Shown here piece by piece: positions 9,375 to 18,687 of a DNA stretch of 64,000 nt. Origin of the DNA: Astropecten irregularis (Eukaryota > Echinodermata > Asteroidea > Paxillosida > Astropectinidae); assembly GCA_963971285.1 (NCBI GenBank), contig OZ020252.1:10887662-10951661 (forward strand), written 5' to 3'. The notes beneath the pieces were generated by a model, which was given only the letters and a program-made list of their open reading frames with translations, searched no databases and was not told the DNA's origin. The position numbers and the translations under genes were made by a program. Position 1 is the stretch's first letter. Every line of letters starts with the position of its first letter.

Positions 9375-10135
9375 AGGTTTGGAAAAGGGCCCATCCAATC
9401 CAACCATAAAGGCATGCATCCCTTATCATCAGTAGGGACATACGATATGGAATATGCCAATGGCATCCCCAACCAATACAATAATAGCAACAACAAAACA
9501 CGTTCGTCTGTGGTAATAGTTTTCTAATAAGAAAAAAAAAAGCAAAAGCAAAATGAAATGCAAAAGGAAGATCTAGTCATATGGCAATAGTCATAATTAT
9601 AGGAAAACATTGGAATTGTTAGGTGTTCTGATTCAGTCCGAACACCTATTGTTATTGTACGAGTTTTTTCCCTTCTTTTTAATTTTTTGTTTTACAGAAG
9701 CAAGCCGACGTCGCAGAAGCGTAGGTGGTATTAGGCAAGGTAAGGCCAGACAGATATCATTCTTACTATTAATATAAAAGCCATCCTTTCCAGTCATCGA
9801 CAATCCCTTATTATCAATTAGGGACAAACAAATGTAAACCGCCAACAAATGCATCTCGCTATTTCTTGTAGTTCCTTGGCTGAAAATCTTCATATTAATT
9901 TTGGACATACCGATTTATACTGACGTTTACAGGCCCATGTCATTGAGGACAGTTTCTTGAAATACGACACGTTCAAACACAGCTAGGATTCGAACAACAT
10001 CGTTCACGATCTGACCACTGTATTCGTCAAAATTATGAACGTTACAGCACAACCTACTGAGTATTATAATCTGTTGTTCATTTCTATGTATTTATCCTTT
10101 CCACAGGTGCCATCCAGAAGATCCTCAATTTTTAG
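61..10135 (+). CDS. EGF-repeat secreted-type protein, 3' part of gene (5' end outside window)
   Basis: Spliced model. Twelve EGF exons start at 61 and every 237 bp after (see array entry), followed by 4120-4311, 4677-4952, 5365-5484, 5784-5885, 6588-6662, 9698-9739 and 10107-10135. Every intron is phase 1, which is strong internal support because each exon length is a multiple of three and the frame stays open to the TAG at 10133-10135. Donors and acceptors are canonical (for example ttttttcag before 4120, gtaagt after 6662). The EGF modules carry the calcium-binding DIDEC start. The tail of about 278 residues has no domain I recognise: a Cys-containing part ([11 protein letters not shown]..), then a long Cys-poor beta-rich-looking part, then two Arg runs (RRRRRS in exon 6588, RRRRS in exon 9698), ending [10 protein letters not shown] see no transmembrane segment, so secretion is inferred. 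The polybasic runs look like furin-type sites, also an inference. Frame and splicing are firm; identity is unknown. Confidence 0.7.
2899..3043. mobile_element. Snapback MITE, ends AATGGGAGAC
   Basis: A perfect inverted repeat of about 38 bp begins AATGGGAGACTTTTGGAGAG and flanks a short GC-rich centre full of gcgcgc/gtgcgtgc. A related copy is at 33659-33786. A 570-bp segment with the same ends is at 31506-32075. No clear target duplication was found. Confidence 0.75.
3490..3724. mobile_element. Harbinger-like MITE, GGGCCAATTTCATAAAACTG family (copy 1)
   Basis: Starts after CAG with GGGCCAATTTCATAAAACTG and ends with the inverse CAGTTTTATGAAATTG, then stops short. It matches 24882-25120 over nearly its full length, including the interior with ttggctgttgttcgctgacc. 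The 3' terminus and second CAG are missing. Confidence 0.75.
3792..3921. mobile_element. 130-bp MITE, ends GGGCCTGTTTG / AAACAGGCCT, TAA duplication
   Basis: Flanked by TAA on both sides (3789-3791 and 3922-3924). The interior is rich in ggatccggatcc and carries the segment cctcctatgcagggtacgct. A second copy lies in opposite orientation at 6078-6197 with TAG on both sides. The 3-bp TAA/TAG duplication fits the Harbinger/PIF type. Confidence 0.7.
4120..4311 (+). CDS. EGF-gene tail exon 1 (64 codons, Cys-containing, unrecognised)
   Basis: Acceptor ttttttcag at 4119 and donor g|gtacgt after 4311, phase 1-1. It joins the last EGF exon in frame (Thr, then GAG from the split codon). The peptide contains [21 protein letters not shown] and [10 protein letters not shown] with three Cys and ends DGDGMVNV. 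The His-rich IHLEHGSDH stretch is visible. No family assigned. Confidence 0.65.
4677..4952 (+). CDS. EGF-gene tail exon 2 (92 codons, unrecognised)
   Basis: Acceptor ttcttctag and donor g|gtaatt, phase 1-1. The encoded segment starts [16 protein letters not shown] and includes [15 protein letters not shown] and [15 protein letters not shown]. It is Cys-poor (one Cys) with alternating hydrophobic residues, suggesting a beta-sheet domain. That is inference from composition only. Confidence 0.65.
5365..5484 (+). CDS. EGF-gene tail exon 3 (40 codons)
   Basis: Acceptor ttttttgcag. The donor chosen is a|gtataag after 5484 because it keeps phase 1; the competing donor at 5478 (gtatta) would be phase 0. 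The peptide begins [20 protein letters not shown] and ends SSLEPRVL. Confidence 0.55.
5784..5885 (+). CDS. EGF-gene tail exon 4 (34 codons)
   Basis: Acceptor catgtacag. Donor g|gtaaag after 5885 is strong and phase 1, joining exon 6588 in frame. The segment is aromatic-rich ([19 protein letters not shown]). If this donor is not used, the frame runs on to a TAA at 5972-5974, giving an alternative C-terminus. Confidence 0.55.
5975..6587. other. Intron sequence with one MITE, otherwise nothing
   Basis: Contains the inverted second copy of the 3792 MITE at 6078-6197. The rest is low-complexity C/A-rich DNA with no supported exon. Confidence 0.5.
6078..6197. mobile_element. MITE, second copy of the 3792 family, inverted, TAG duplication
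   Basis: TAG at 6075-6077 and 6198-6200 flanks ends GGACTGTTTG and CAAACAGGCCCC. It shares ggtggatcc, cctgcataggagg and ggatccggat-type motifs with 3792-3921 on the other strand. Confidence 0.7.
6588..6662 (+). CDS. EGF-gene tail exon 5, polybasic (25 codons)
   Basis: Acceptor tatgcag and ideal donor g|gtaagt, phase 1-1. With the preceding exon it reads [25 protein letters not shown]. Five consecutive Arg before Ser is a plausible proprotein-convertase site; no cleavage is shown. Confidence 0.6.
7090..7500. repeat. 19-bp minisatellite, about 20 units
   Basis: The unit is close to gcgcaatgtttgcgagttg with a/g, c/t and g/c variants at the gc(g/c)(c/t)aa positions. The left flank (7090-7195) has degraded units such as aatgtttttgagttga. 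The unit keeps all six frames open here (57 bp is 19 codons), which explains the long Asn/Cys/Leu-repetitive frames on both strands. Confidence 0.92.
8111..8156. repeat. Perfect 46-bp spacer-free palindrome with CACGTG and TGAGTCA sites
   Basis: Each 23-bp arm reads TCACGTGATTTCCTGAGTCA plus AAA, and the second arm is its exact reverse complement. Each arm holds an E-box CACGTG and an AP-1/Maf-type TGAGTCA. It sits inside the 6708-8320 element. Confidence 0.95.
8785..8970. mobile_element. Half copy of the TTAA-flanked GGTAGTATCATAC MITE
   Basis: Begins at the internal hairpin (ctttaaaagatcaaaaat), runs through tttataccctgtaagttat and ends ccaaagtatgatata-ctacctttaa. The other half is missing. 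It is preceded by an (ATA)n stretch at 8758-8782. Confidence 0.7.
9075..9112 (+). pseudogene. Possible duplicate of the polybasic micro-exon, frame-breaking
   Basis: The sequence cgccgcagaggtac.. ending aataaag|gtaaga aligns with exon 9698-9739, and the intron downstream of the donor is also shared (ccagacagat-tcattctta). Possible acceptors at 9074 or 9077 give phase 2, not the phase 1 needed by its neighbours. Inclusion would therefore shift frame. It is read as a decayed or alternative copy. Confidence 0.4.
9220..9400. repeat. Dispersed repeat with (GGAGCC)n hexanucleotide, copy 1
   Basis: About seven GGAGCC units at 9334-9375 lie between gaggtttggaaaagggccc and tttggctgcggttcgg. The same arrangement in opposite orientation is at 55440-55680, so the hexanucleotide travels inside a dispersed element. 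Confidence 0.75.
9698..9739 (+). CDS. EGF-gene tail exon 6, polybasic micro-exon (14 codons)
   Basis: Acceptor ttttacag, donor g|gtaagg, phase 1-1. It encodes [14 protein letters not shown], a second RRRRS run. The related sequence at 9075-9112 suggests exon duplication. Confidence 0.6.
10107..10135 (+). CDS. EGF-gene terminal exon
   Basis: Acceptor tttccacag. The split codon gives Gly, then AIQKILNF and TAG at 10133-10135. It is the only terminal exon that continues phase 1 from 9739 and stops. No AATAAA close by was evident. Confidence 0.55.
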
Positions 10136-10330
10136 TCATAAATTTCGAGGCATAATTCGGAAAAAACAATGGGTGAGTTGAACATTTTATAAACATTCCT
10201 AACATATATTTCTAAACATATATTTCTAAACATATATCGTATTTCCGTGACTGCCAGAAGCGAAGTGGAAGACTGTTAAGTTAACACTAATCCTGTGCAA
10301 ACAGAACATTTGGAGTATAAAAAGGGTTAC

Positions 10331-10695
10331 TTTACAGGTAATATTATAATTTAGTTTTTGTCAAAGAAATGCAGATCCATGGAAAAATATATCTAGACAG
10401 ATACAGTAACAGTCATCTGTGAAAATTTCAGTCCCATACGGTGCCCACGTTTTGAGAAAACAGTGAAAAAGAGCCAAAGTATTTCTTAAGTCTTTTCTCT
10501 TTTATTTTTGATCATTTAAAAGATCAAAAAGATTTTCGGTCGTTGTTTTACTCTTCTCTGGATAAATACAGCGTTTCAGGCGGAACTACTTTAACGGTAT
10601 GTTTCTACCAGCACCATCTTTATACCCTGTACGTTATACGTAAATCTGTGAACATTTCTATTTTGTCTCTTACCAAAGTATGATACTACCTTTAA
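10331..10695 (-). mobile_element. TTAA-flanked MITE (GGTAGTATCATAC family), inverted copy
   Basis: The right end ctaccTTTAA and interior ccagcaccatctttatac plus the reverse of ctttgacaaaaacc identify it. The left end is degenerate (tttacaggtaatatta). It is paired head-on with the copy at 10831-11216. Confidence 0.7.
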
Positions 10696-10830
10696 ATGCT
10701 TCATTTGAATACTAAATAATATAACTGTGGTTTCCTTCACAAAGTCATAATGACATACAATATGCACAAAAAGCGAGTCTTTATGGACATTTTACGTGAA
10801 AAGAGATATATTTGTCAATCTAACATGTTT

Positions 10831-11216
10831 TTAAAGGTACATGTATTTTGGCAGCATGCCAAAACAGCAATCCACAGATTTACCTAAAACGTATATGGTA
10901 TAAAGATGGTGATGGTAGAAACAAACCGTTAAAATGTTTCTGTCTAAAATGCGGTATTTATCCAGAAAACAGAAAAATTACTAAAACAAATGACCAAAAT
11001 TATTTTTGATCTTTAAAGATCAAAAATAAATGAGAACAGATTTATTAAAAAAAAAATATTAATACTGTGGCCGTTTTTCACTTTTTTCTCAAAAAGTGGG
11101 CACCGCATGGGACTGGAATTTTCATCGATGACAGTTACTGATTCGTCCTTCATATTATTTTGTGCCCATGAATTTGCATTTCTCTGACAAAACCCAGAGT
11201 ATAATATTACTTTTAC
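10831..11216 (+). mobile_element. TTAA-flanked MITE (GGTAGTATCATAC family), diverged copy
   Basis: Starts TTAAAGGTACATGT, with the internal hairpin ttgatctttaaagatcaaa and right part tttctctgacaaaacccaga-gtataatatta. It is more diverged than the 27288 and 43211 copies. Confidence 0.65.
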
Positions 11217-14200
11217 AGCCAACAAAATTCTTATAAAGAGAGTTATGAAAATGCGATTTTTTTTATGGCTCCGATGCGTTTCCAAAACCCAATCAAATTC
11301 AAATTGATCAGGCACCATTAACTTTGTCTTAATCTTTGTATCAATTGTATCAATCTGCTGGATTGAGATACATTGACCTCTTATGCTGAAGTATTTGATT
11401 CTATGCACTGGTAAATGCTAGCTTTTCAATGACCTTAAAGTCCAATGACCTTAAAGGTAGAATGTATTGTGGCTGCCTCGAGGGACCACTTGACTCCAAG
11501 AGGAGTTTTGACTTATGATAATTTAAACTAAGAACACAACAGACTTCTTTCGATTTGCAACCCGTGGTTTTTATTCAAACGCCTTTACATGTATCACAAA
11601 CTTATGTGAAATAATACACTTTTATAAAAAAAAAAACTGGCTTCTGACGACCCCGTCGTTAAACATCCACTAGCTGTACTGCCTCAGAATATACTGATAG
11701 GTGTCGCATACTTGTATACTCCCGGATGTTAGACGTCAGACGTTAGGCGTCAGATATGAACATTTACCAGAATCATGAAATCACACTTAAATTATAACCC
11801 ATAACCACAAGAACAAAGGTCCTCGGCATTATAGGCACGAGCATGATACTATGTGTGTAACCTACATACATGTACGTACATGTACCGTATAAATATAATA
11901 CAGAACTGTGTATAACGTAAATCACACTTTTGTTTGTTTACAAACTCACGATCTTTTCAGGTTTTTATTGATCTTTTTAGGAATAAAATAAAACTATACG
12001 CATAAAACCCTACGCTTACCATTTGTAAATCACAGGAATCATCTGAGAATCACATAATAATCAATCACTGATGTTATATCTTGTTAATTATTGAACTTGT
12101 TTATCGGTGGTTGAATTCAGACAAACATGTGTGATGCCTACTCGTGTCTAACAATTATTACAAGGCAAAGCTATTCCAAAACACTTGGAATGAGGCTATA
12201 TTTATTAGGTACAACCTTCCAGGATGATCTAATTGTTTACATTTAAAGCACAACCAAATATAACTACATGTATTGAAATGTGCTAACAAGGGGGTAAACT
12301 GTACATTTCCAGATATTGTGGGATTAGCCCAATTATTCAAAGAAACCACAAAGTAATGTTTGATTTAATTGCTAAAGCAACATGTATCATACTTATTCCA
12401 TGACGAGTTGACACCACTAGTTTATTTTTTTTGTCATTTTTTGTCTTAGATTTCACAACGATAAAAGGACCGACACCGACATGGACTATCCCAAGACATA
12501 ACGGCATGGAGAGTAAAAAACGCTTGTTTTTGGCATCCATGATTTATTTATTTTGAGTGGTGGTGGTTTTATTCTCTTGATTGAGGTAAACGATATATCC
12601 AATAGGATGTTTATTATTATCATTGTAGGTACATAAACCAAATCTAATTTAAGTTAAGTGTCCCGTTAACTTTCGTTTTTACCAACAGCAATTATAAAAC
12701 AATCAGTGTTATCGGTATAATAACCGTATGGGGGTCTTCGTGAAAACCCAAGTCTGTAAAAAGTAAGCCTACTTTGACATCTTCAAAAAAAGGCACATTC
12801 CATTTATTGTTATGCGACGTTTAAATGGTCTGAGATCACACAGTAAGGATAAACAAAGGTTTGATATTTGAAAACTTCTTTACGTATTATCAATATCGCT
12901 AAAGTGGTGTTTTTATTTCAGGCACATCATCATAACAGTTCTCAAAAAGAGAGACACAAACGTTATAATCACAAAACATTAAATTGTAAGCTTTTGCACG
13001 TGCCTGGCTGTTCATGAAATCTATGGCGGTATATTCTATATCACATGAACGTAACGAAAAAAGTCCACACGTATCCTTTTCGCAGGAATATAAATGAAGA
13101 GGTGAAAAGTATAACAATTTCAGAGTTAAACAATTCCCGACCAATTCTCAAGCAAAATCATTTCATATTCACAATTTCAGAGTAAAAAAAAAAAGAAAAC
13201 CCCGAATTTTTTTAGAAAGATTATCCACATTATAAAGCCGATAATTTGGCTTATGATTATGTATAATTCTGATTAAAAAAACTGATAAAATCAGTAAGGT
13301 TAATATTTTGTTTCTTAAGGTGGCACGTTTAGAGGTTTGGGGATTAATTGTAATTGAACGGTTATTGGGTCATCATTTAACAAATTGTTATGCGATTTTA
13401 TTTTAAGTTCATATATGGGTGGTAATATTAAGGGTTTACGAAAATTGCAGTTTTAAAATTAAAAATAGGTAATTGGTAATAGTAAATTACTTCTTTTTTT
13501 GCGTGGATTATGAGTAAAAAAAGAATGTGCACAAAGTGGACCTGACGTTTGATGTACGATAAAAGATCCAGCGGGAACACTTAGGCCTATCTGAAAAAGC
13601 CTCATAACTTTACATTCCCAATTGCTTGATTGGAATTCGCATGCCCGAAAGCTTGCTTTATAATGTATTGTCCCCAACGAATTGTCTTTGACACCGTAAA
13701 CTCATTGTGAGTGTCAGGTGGAGCAAAGATATTCAATATTTCAATCAATACTTCATCATAAAATCAAGACTAACAACAGAGTATGAATCTTTTACAGATA
13801 AAATCAAATCAATTGGGACCTTGACACCACACTATAGAGCCATTTTTATTTGCATCAATCGAAACGTTATGAAGTTATAAAAAGATTATTATAAGGTTTC
13901 GATTCTTAAAGATACTGGACATTAGACTATTATTATCCGGAACATTCCGGGTTTATTGCTATAATATGCTGGAAATCATTTTGTTATTTTGTCAGTTTTG
14001 TCAGTTATTATTTAATTTTGGTTGAAGGGTTGTTTGAAGTAATAAAGGGTTATTGCATGAAATAGTATCTGTTTATATTCGTCTTCTTTAAATGCTCTAA
14101 AACCTTCGACCGGCACCACCACCCCTTTTCTGTGATTGCCGAATATAAAATCCTAATATCCTTGCATCCGATGATCAGCCCTATATGTATAATTGCAGCT
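11217..14200. other. Intergenic, no gene recognised
   Basis: AT-rich, with short open frames only. A lone TTAAAGGTAG start near 11449 has no matching right end. I see no splice-consistent coding exon, RNA gene or complete element. Confidence 0.5.
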
Positions 14201-14921
14201 TTAAAGGTAGTATCATACTTTGGTAAGAGACCAAAACAGAAATGTTCACAGATTTACGTATAACTATACAGGGTATGCAGATGGTGGTGGTAGAAACATA
14301 GGCCTATATGTTTCCGCCTGAAATGGTGTATTTATCCAGAAATTAGTCAAAGAATGACCAAAAATCTTTTTGATCTTTTAAAGTAGTATCATACTTTGGT
14401 AAGAGACCAAAACAAAAATGTTCACAGATTTACGTATAACTGCAGGATATGAAGATGATGGTGGTAGAAACATACCGTTGAAATGGTTCCGCCTGAAATG
14501 GTGTATTTATCCAGAATTTAGTCAAACAACGACCAAAAATCTTTTTGATCTTTTAAAAGATCAAAAATAAAAGAGAAAAGACATAAGAAATACTGTGGCT
14601 GCTTTTCACTGTTTTCTCAAGAAGTGGGAAACGTATGGGACTGAAATTTTCACAGATGGCTGTTACTGTATCTGTCTTGGTATTTTTGGCCATTGATCTG
14701 TATTTCTTTGACAAAAACCAAAGTATGATACTACCTTTAAAAGATCAAAATATAAAAGAGAAAAGACTTAAGAAATACTGTGGCTGTTTTTCACTGTTTT
14801 CTCAAAAAGTGGGCACCGTATGGGCCTGAAATTTCCACAGATGACTGTTGCTGTATCCATATTTTGCTCATGAATCTGTATTTCTTTGATACACTAAACC
14901 AAAGTATGATATTACCTTTAA
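14201..14921. mobile_element. Cluster of overlapping TTAA-flanked GGTAGTATCATAC MITEs
   Basis: TTAAAGGTAGTATCATACTT at 14201 and attacctttaa at 14921 are the outer ends. Internal restarts occur at about 14377 (tttaaagtagtatcatac) and about 14730 (ctacctttaaaagatcaaaa), so two or three copies are spliced together at their shared ctttaaaagatc hairpin. Confidence 0.75.
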
Positions 14922-15288
14922 GCCTATAAGCCTGTTTTTTTTTATAAAGACCAAGTCGATATTCATCTGATTTGCTGTATTGTATAGTGACACAAATTTG
15001 ACTTTTTGCCTTTTTCAAGTTAAGGTGTCTGTCATGTGCGTTATTCCTCGATCAAAACTTGGGCATAAATAGTAAATAAGTATTATATCAATTAAAAGTT
15101 AGAAAACATGGTTCCCATGCCCCGTGGCAAACTGCGGGCGGGGACTCCGAGGGCCTCCGTCCCCTATACAAATAGTTCATTGATTGCCCGCAAGTTCGGC
15201 AGAAGTTCGCAGATGTACGGAGATATATGATTTTGAAGAGAATAGATTATTAATGTCCGGTATACATGAAATACACTTACGCTTCACT

Positions 15289-17186
15289 TTAAAGGTAGAC
15301 TAGCAGGCTAGTCGTTGTAAGTGGCGTTGATCGTCTCTTATTCTTTCACGCAACTCTCGCGAAACCGCGCGAGACTCATGGCTACGGCGAGAGTTCGTTC
15401 TCTCGGCGCGGGACCACTCGAATACAACTAGACAAACACGATTTCATTTATATGGGTCTTTAGCCGAAATTGTACGGACGAGTCTGATTGGCCAATTTTT
15501 ATTAAACAATGAATATTCAATAGGCCTATGTAGGCCCACGCTACATCGTGCAGCACAGCTGCACATGATTGTACTGATTCACGTTGAATAGACAACCACA
15601 GGCGCAGCGGCGTAGCTACGGGGGGGCCTGGGGGGGCACGTGCCCCCCACAAATTCGGCGTGCCCCCCCCCCCCCCCCCCCCAGGTGCCCCCCCACAAAA
15701 AAATCGTTGGTATAGAAAAAAAATAAGCGTTATCTGTAGGGCAAGATTTCTATAAAGGAAATAAAAACAACTTAACATCTTTTACTGTTCCAAAATGATA
15801 TTTTTTACTATCAGCAAATGTTCCTGAGCCCTTAAAACCCTACAGTGAAGAAATCTGTGCAACATTTTGGTGTAAAAATGCAATTTTCTTACGCGCTTAC
15901 GGTTGCGAACTTCAAAACAGCCCATCTGCCATTTTGTCTGGTTTGGCTATAGTTAGTCTGGTCCCCAGATTGAATTTCTCTCGCTCAAGAGTGTTGGATT
16001 AAAAAGAAATAATGAAGTAATAATATAAATAAATGGATACATTTATCGGAACAATTGCTTCCATAATAAGGCTCAGATTGCACCAAAGAATATCTAAAAC
16101 CCCTGAGCTTCCAGGGCCCTTAAGCGGGCCCTGGACCCCGGCCGCAAGGCTCTCGCGCTTATCCGTGATTTTCCAAGGAGCGTGGAAATAAAATACGCCA
16201 ATTCAATAGCGACGGATGCGTTTCGGGGCGATCAAAGCTAGCTGATGTTGTCTTCCCCCTCTTTTTCAGCTCATTTGGAGTCTTTCTGTTTCCCTTTTAT
16301 TTTATTTTTTTCTGTTTTTTGGTCTGTTGTTTTTTTTTTTTGTTTTTTTTTTGCTTGAAGAAAAGGTTGCCCCACGCCCGTTGGATCCGCCCCCCCCCCC
16401 CCCCCCCGCATTTCTCATATTTTGCAAATCTCCAGTTTTGACAAAATTCCCGGTGCCCCCCCACAGAATTCCAAGGCCCCCCCAGTGCCCCCCTGCTGAA
16501 AAAATCCTAGCTACGCCGCTGCACAGGCGTCGCACGTCTAGCTAGCCATAATGGTATGACCTTGACAGTGATACTTTTAACTCTAGTGCGTCGTGAATTT
16601 ACATGTGCATATTTTGTTTTTATCTTCTTCGTGCATAAATAAAGAAATAAGTTATAAGTCCGTCTTACTAACTGTAGTTATAGTGTAGACCACTTGCCAT
16701 AGAGAAATCATTTACATGCATTTGCCATGGGCATTATTCATTTTCATGAAGCAATGCACACATTTTAAACTGATAGATATTACTTTTGTTCCAGTTTACT
16801 ACAAACAATTATTTATTAAATCATTCAACTTAAAAAGGAATCGAACAAAAACCATAGTTTGAAAATGCAGTATAATGTAACTAACTACAGTATAGTACAT
16901 GTACTGTTGCCTTATTTGAAATTGTATATCACCCTCAAATAAAATGGACTCATCTTAACGGCCGTCTCTATGGCAACCACGATGCAAAGCACGCCCCTGC
17001 GTGAATAAATGAATAATGTCTAAATCGTGTTTGGCTAGTCGTTATTTTCGAGTGGTCCCGCGCCGAGAGCCGAACTCTCGCCGTAGCCATGAGTCTCGCG
17101 AGAAAGTAGAGCGGTTTCACGAGAGTAGCATGAAAGAAGAGACGATCAACGCGACTTACAACGACTAGCCTGCTAGTCTACTTTAA
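15289..17186. mobile_element. 1.9-kb TTAA-flanked element with TIRs of about 150 bp
   Basis: TTAAAGGTAGACTAGCAGGC at the left is mirrored by gcctgctagtctactttaa at the right. The arms stay similar through cgagactcatggctacgg and gcgcgggaccactcga on both sides. The interior contains a nested hAT-like element at 15605-16521. The right TTAA is shared with the next MITE (17183-17759). No transposase is seen. Confidence 0.75.
15605..16521. mobile_element. Non-autonomous hAT element, TIR CAGCGGCGTAGCTA, 8-bp TSD CACAGGCG
   Basis: CACAGGCG is duplicated at 15597-15604 and 16522-16529. The ends are CAGCGGCGTAGCTACG and CTAGCTACGCCGCTG. Sub-terminal regions hold long C runs (15667-15682, 16390-16407) that read as Gly/Pro-rich frames but are not coding. 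It is nested in the 15289-17186 element. Confidence 0.88.
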
Positions 17187-17759
17187 AGGTAGTATATCAG
17201 CATACCGAAACACAAATCTTCACCGTACCTATTGGTTGCGTTCGAGCGGTTACTCCCGGTAACACGAGTGTGATGCGCGCGCAATACTCTCCGGTGCAGG
17301 AGTATACTCCCCATATCTGGAGAGTATACTCTCGCTGACCCGAGTGTCGTACTCCGGCCGTTCGAGCGCTCAGGAGTATACTCGTGTTAACAAGAGTAGC
17401 TCGCTCGAACGCAGCCATAACGTACAGGGTATAAAGATGGTGATAGTATAAACATACCGTTGACATTGTTCAGCCTGAAATGCTGTACTTATTCTAGAAA
17501 AGAGTAAAACCATGCAGTGACCAAAACGATTTTTGATCTTTTAAAGATCAAAAATAAAAGAGAAAAGTCTTAAGAAATAGGTCTACCGTGGCTGTTTTTC
17601 ACTGTTTTCTCAAAAAGTGGGCACCGTATCGGGATGGGACTGAAATTTTCACAGATGACTGTACTGTGTGACGTACCTGTCTTGATATTTTCTGCCCATG
17701 AATCTGTATTTCTTTGATAAAAACCAAAGTATGATATTAATTACCTTTAGCTCCTACCC
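17183..17759. mobile_element. TTAA-flanked MITE disrupted by a nested snapback element
   Basis: The outer parts match the GGTAGTATCATAC family (cagggtataaagatgg, ctttgataaaaaccaaagta). At about 17226-17416 an inverted-repeat insert with ends GGTTGCGTTCGAGCGG and CTCGAACGCAGCC interrupts it, rich in gagtatactc motifs. Confidence 0.7.
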
Positions 17760-18427
17760 CACCACCACCAACATGTCTTGACTAATCAGAGATCGGCTTC
17801 TTAATAAAACTTTTCAGTAACCAATAAGCAATATTCTATCAAACCAGCCAAGACAATGTCGCCATTTGCTATAATTTATGCCATGATATCCCTAGTGACT
17901 GCGTGTGCGCATGCGTACTGGCAGGTTGTGTTGCCGTCAAGTTGATGTTTTGATACATAAATCAAAGCCTGTCCTCGTACCATGCTGTTAATCCTGCACA
18001 AATTCAGCGTGGAGACCGTATAATGTAGTAAGGTGAGTTTGCCTACTCGATGTCACGGTGCTTTTACAGTTTTAGCCTTTTGGCAAACTTAGGGCCGCGA
18101 TACAATATCGTCTAGGAAAAGAGCAACAAGGGAGGGCGCTATTTGCCTAAAACATGTTGGCACTTCCTGTTCAAGAAAACCATACGCATTGCATTGGCCT
18201 TGCCATTGCTGTACTGCTGAGCTGAAGTAACTTCTTTAGACTTTAGACAATCAGTAAATTTCACTTTTTAGGGAGGGGACAGGGTCTTTGAAAGGAACTT
18301 TCCTGTGTGCTACAAAATACAAGTAAGTAAAGTATGCCTGGGGTTATGATAACGTATTAAGCCACCTCCTTCCTCTACAACTTGTTCGCGAATAATGTTG
18401 TGGTAACGTTTTTAAGGCACTTTGTAT
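17760..18427. other. Unique-looking intergenic stretch
   Basis: No transposon ends or coding exon are recognised. It includes gtgcgcatgcgt at about 17907, an NRF1-like palindrome. It could hold an untranslated first exon of PRMT2, but nothing in the sequence decides this. Confidence 0.35.
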
Positions 18428-18687
18428 TAGCGTGTTCGATTTGGTTACTCGTGCTTACTCGTGCTTTCAGCTCGGGTATAGGTGCGCATGCGCAATTGGT
18501 AGTAATAAACGAACGATATTTGCCCGAGTTTCAACTAGACGGGTCAAGACTCAAGAGTTCGTGCGTTGCAAATACTGCATCCAATCGTCGATTATAAGGC
18601 GATAAAAGCAACATTCGGCCATATCATTCCCCATTTATTTCACTTCCAGTTTCAAAAATGATTTTCTTCCGAAATATACTTCTCCTG

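Noticed and set aside
15428-15778. 116-codon minus-strand frame
   Set aside because: It crosses the boundary of the nested hAT element and its poly-C run; no domain.
16302-16545. Gly/Pro-rich frames near poly-C runs
   Set aside because: Artefact of the C runs in the hAT element 15605-16521.
18483-18494. NRF1-like palindrome TGCGCATGCGCA as a PRMT2 promoter mark
   Set aside because: It lies inside the terminal region of the 18428-22973 transposon, 7 kb from the ATG, with no other promoter evidence.
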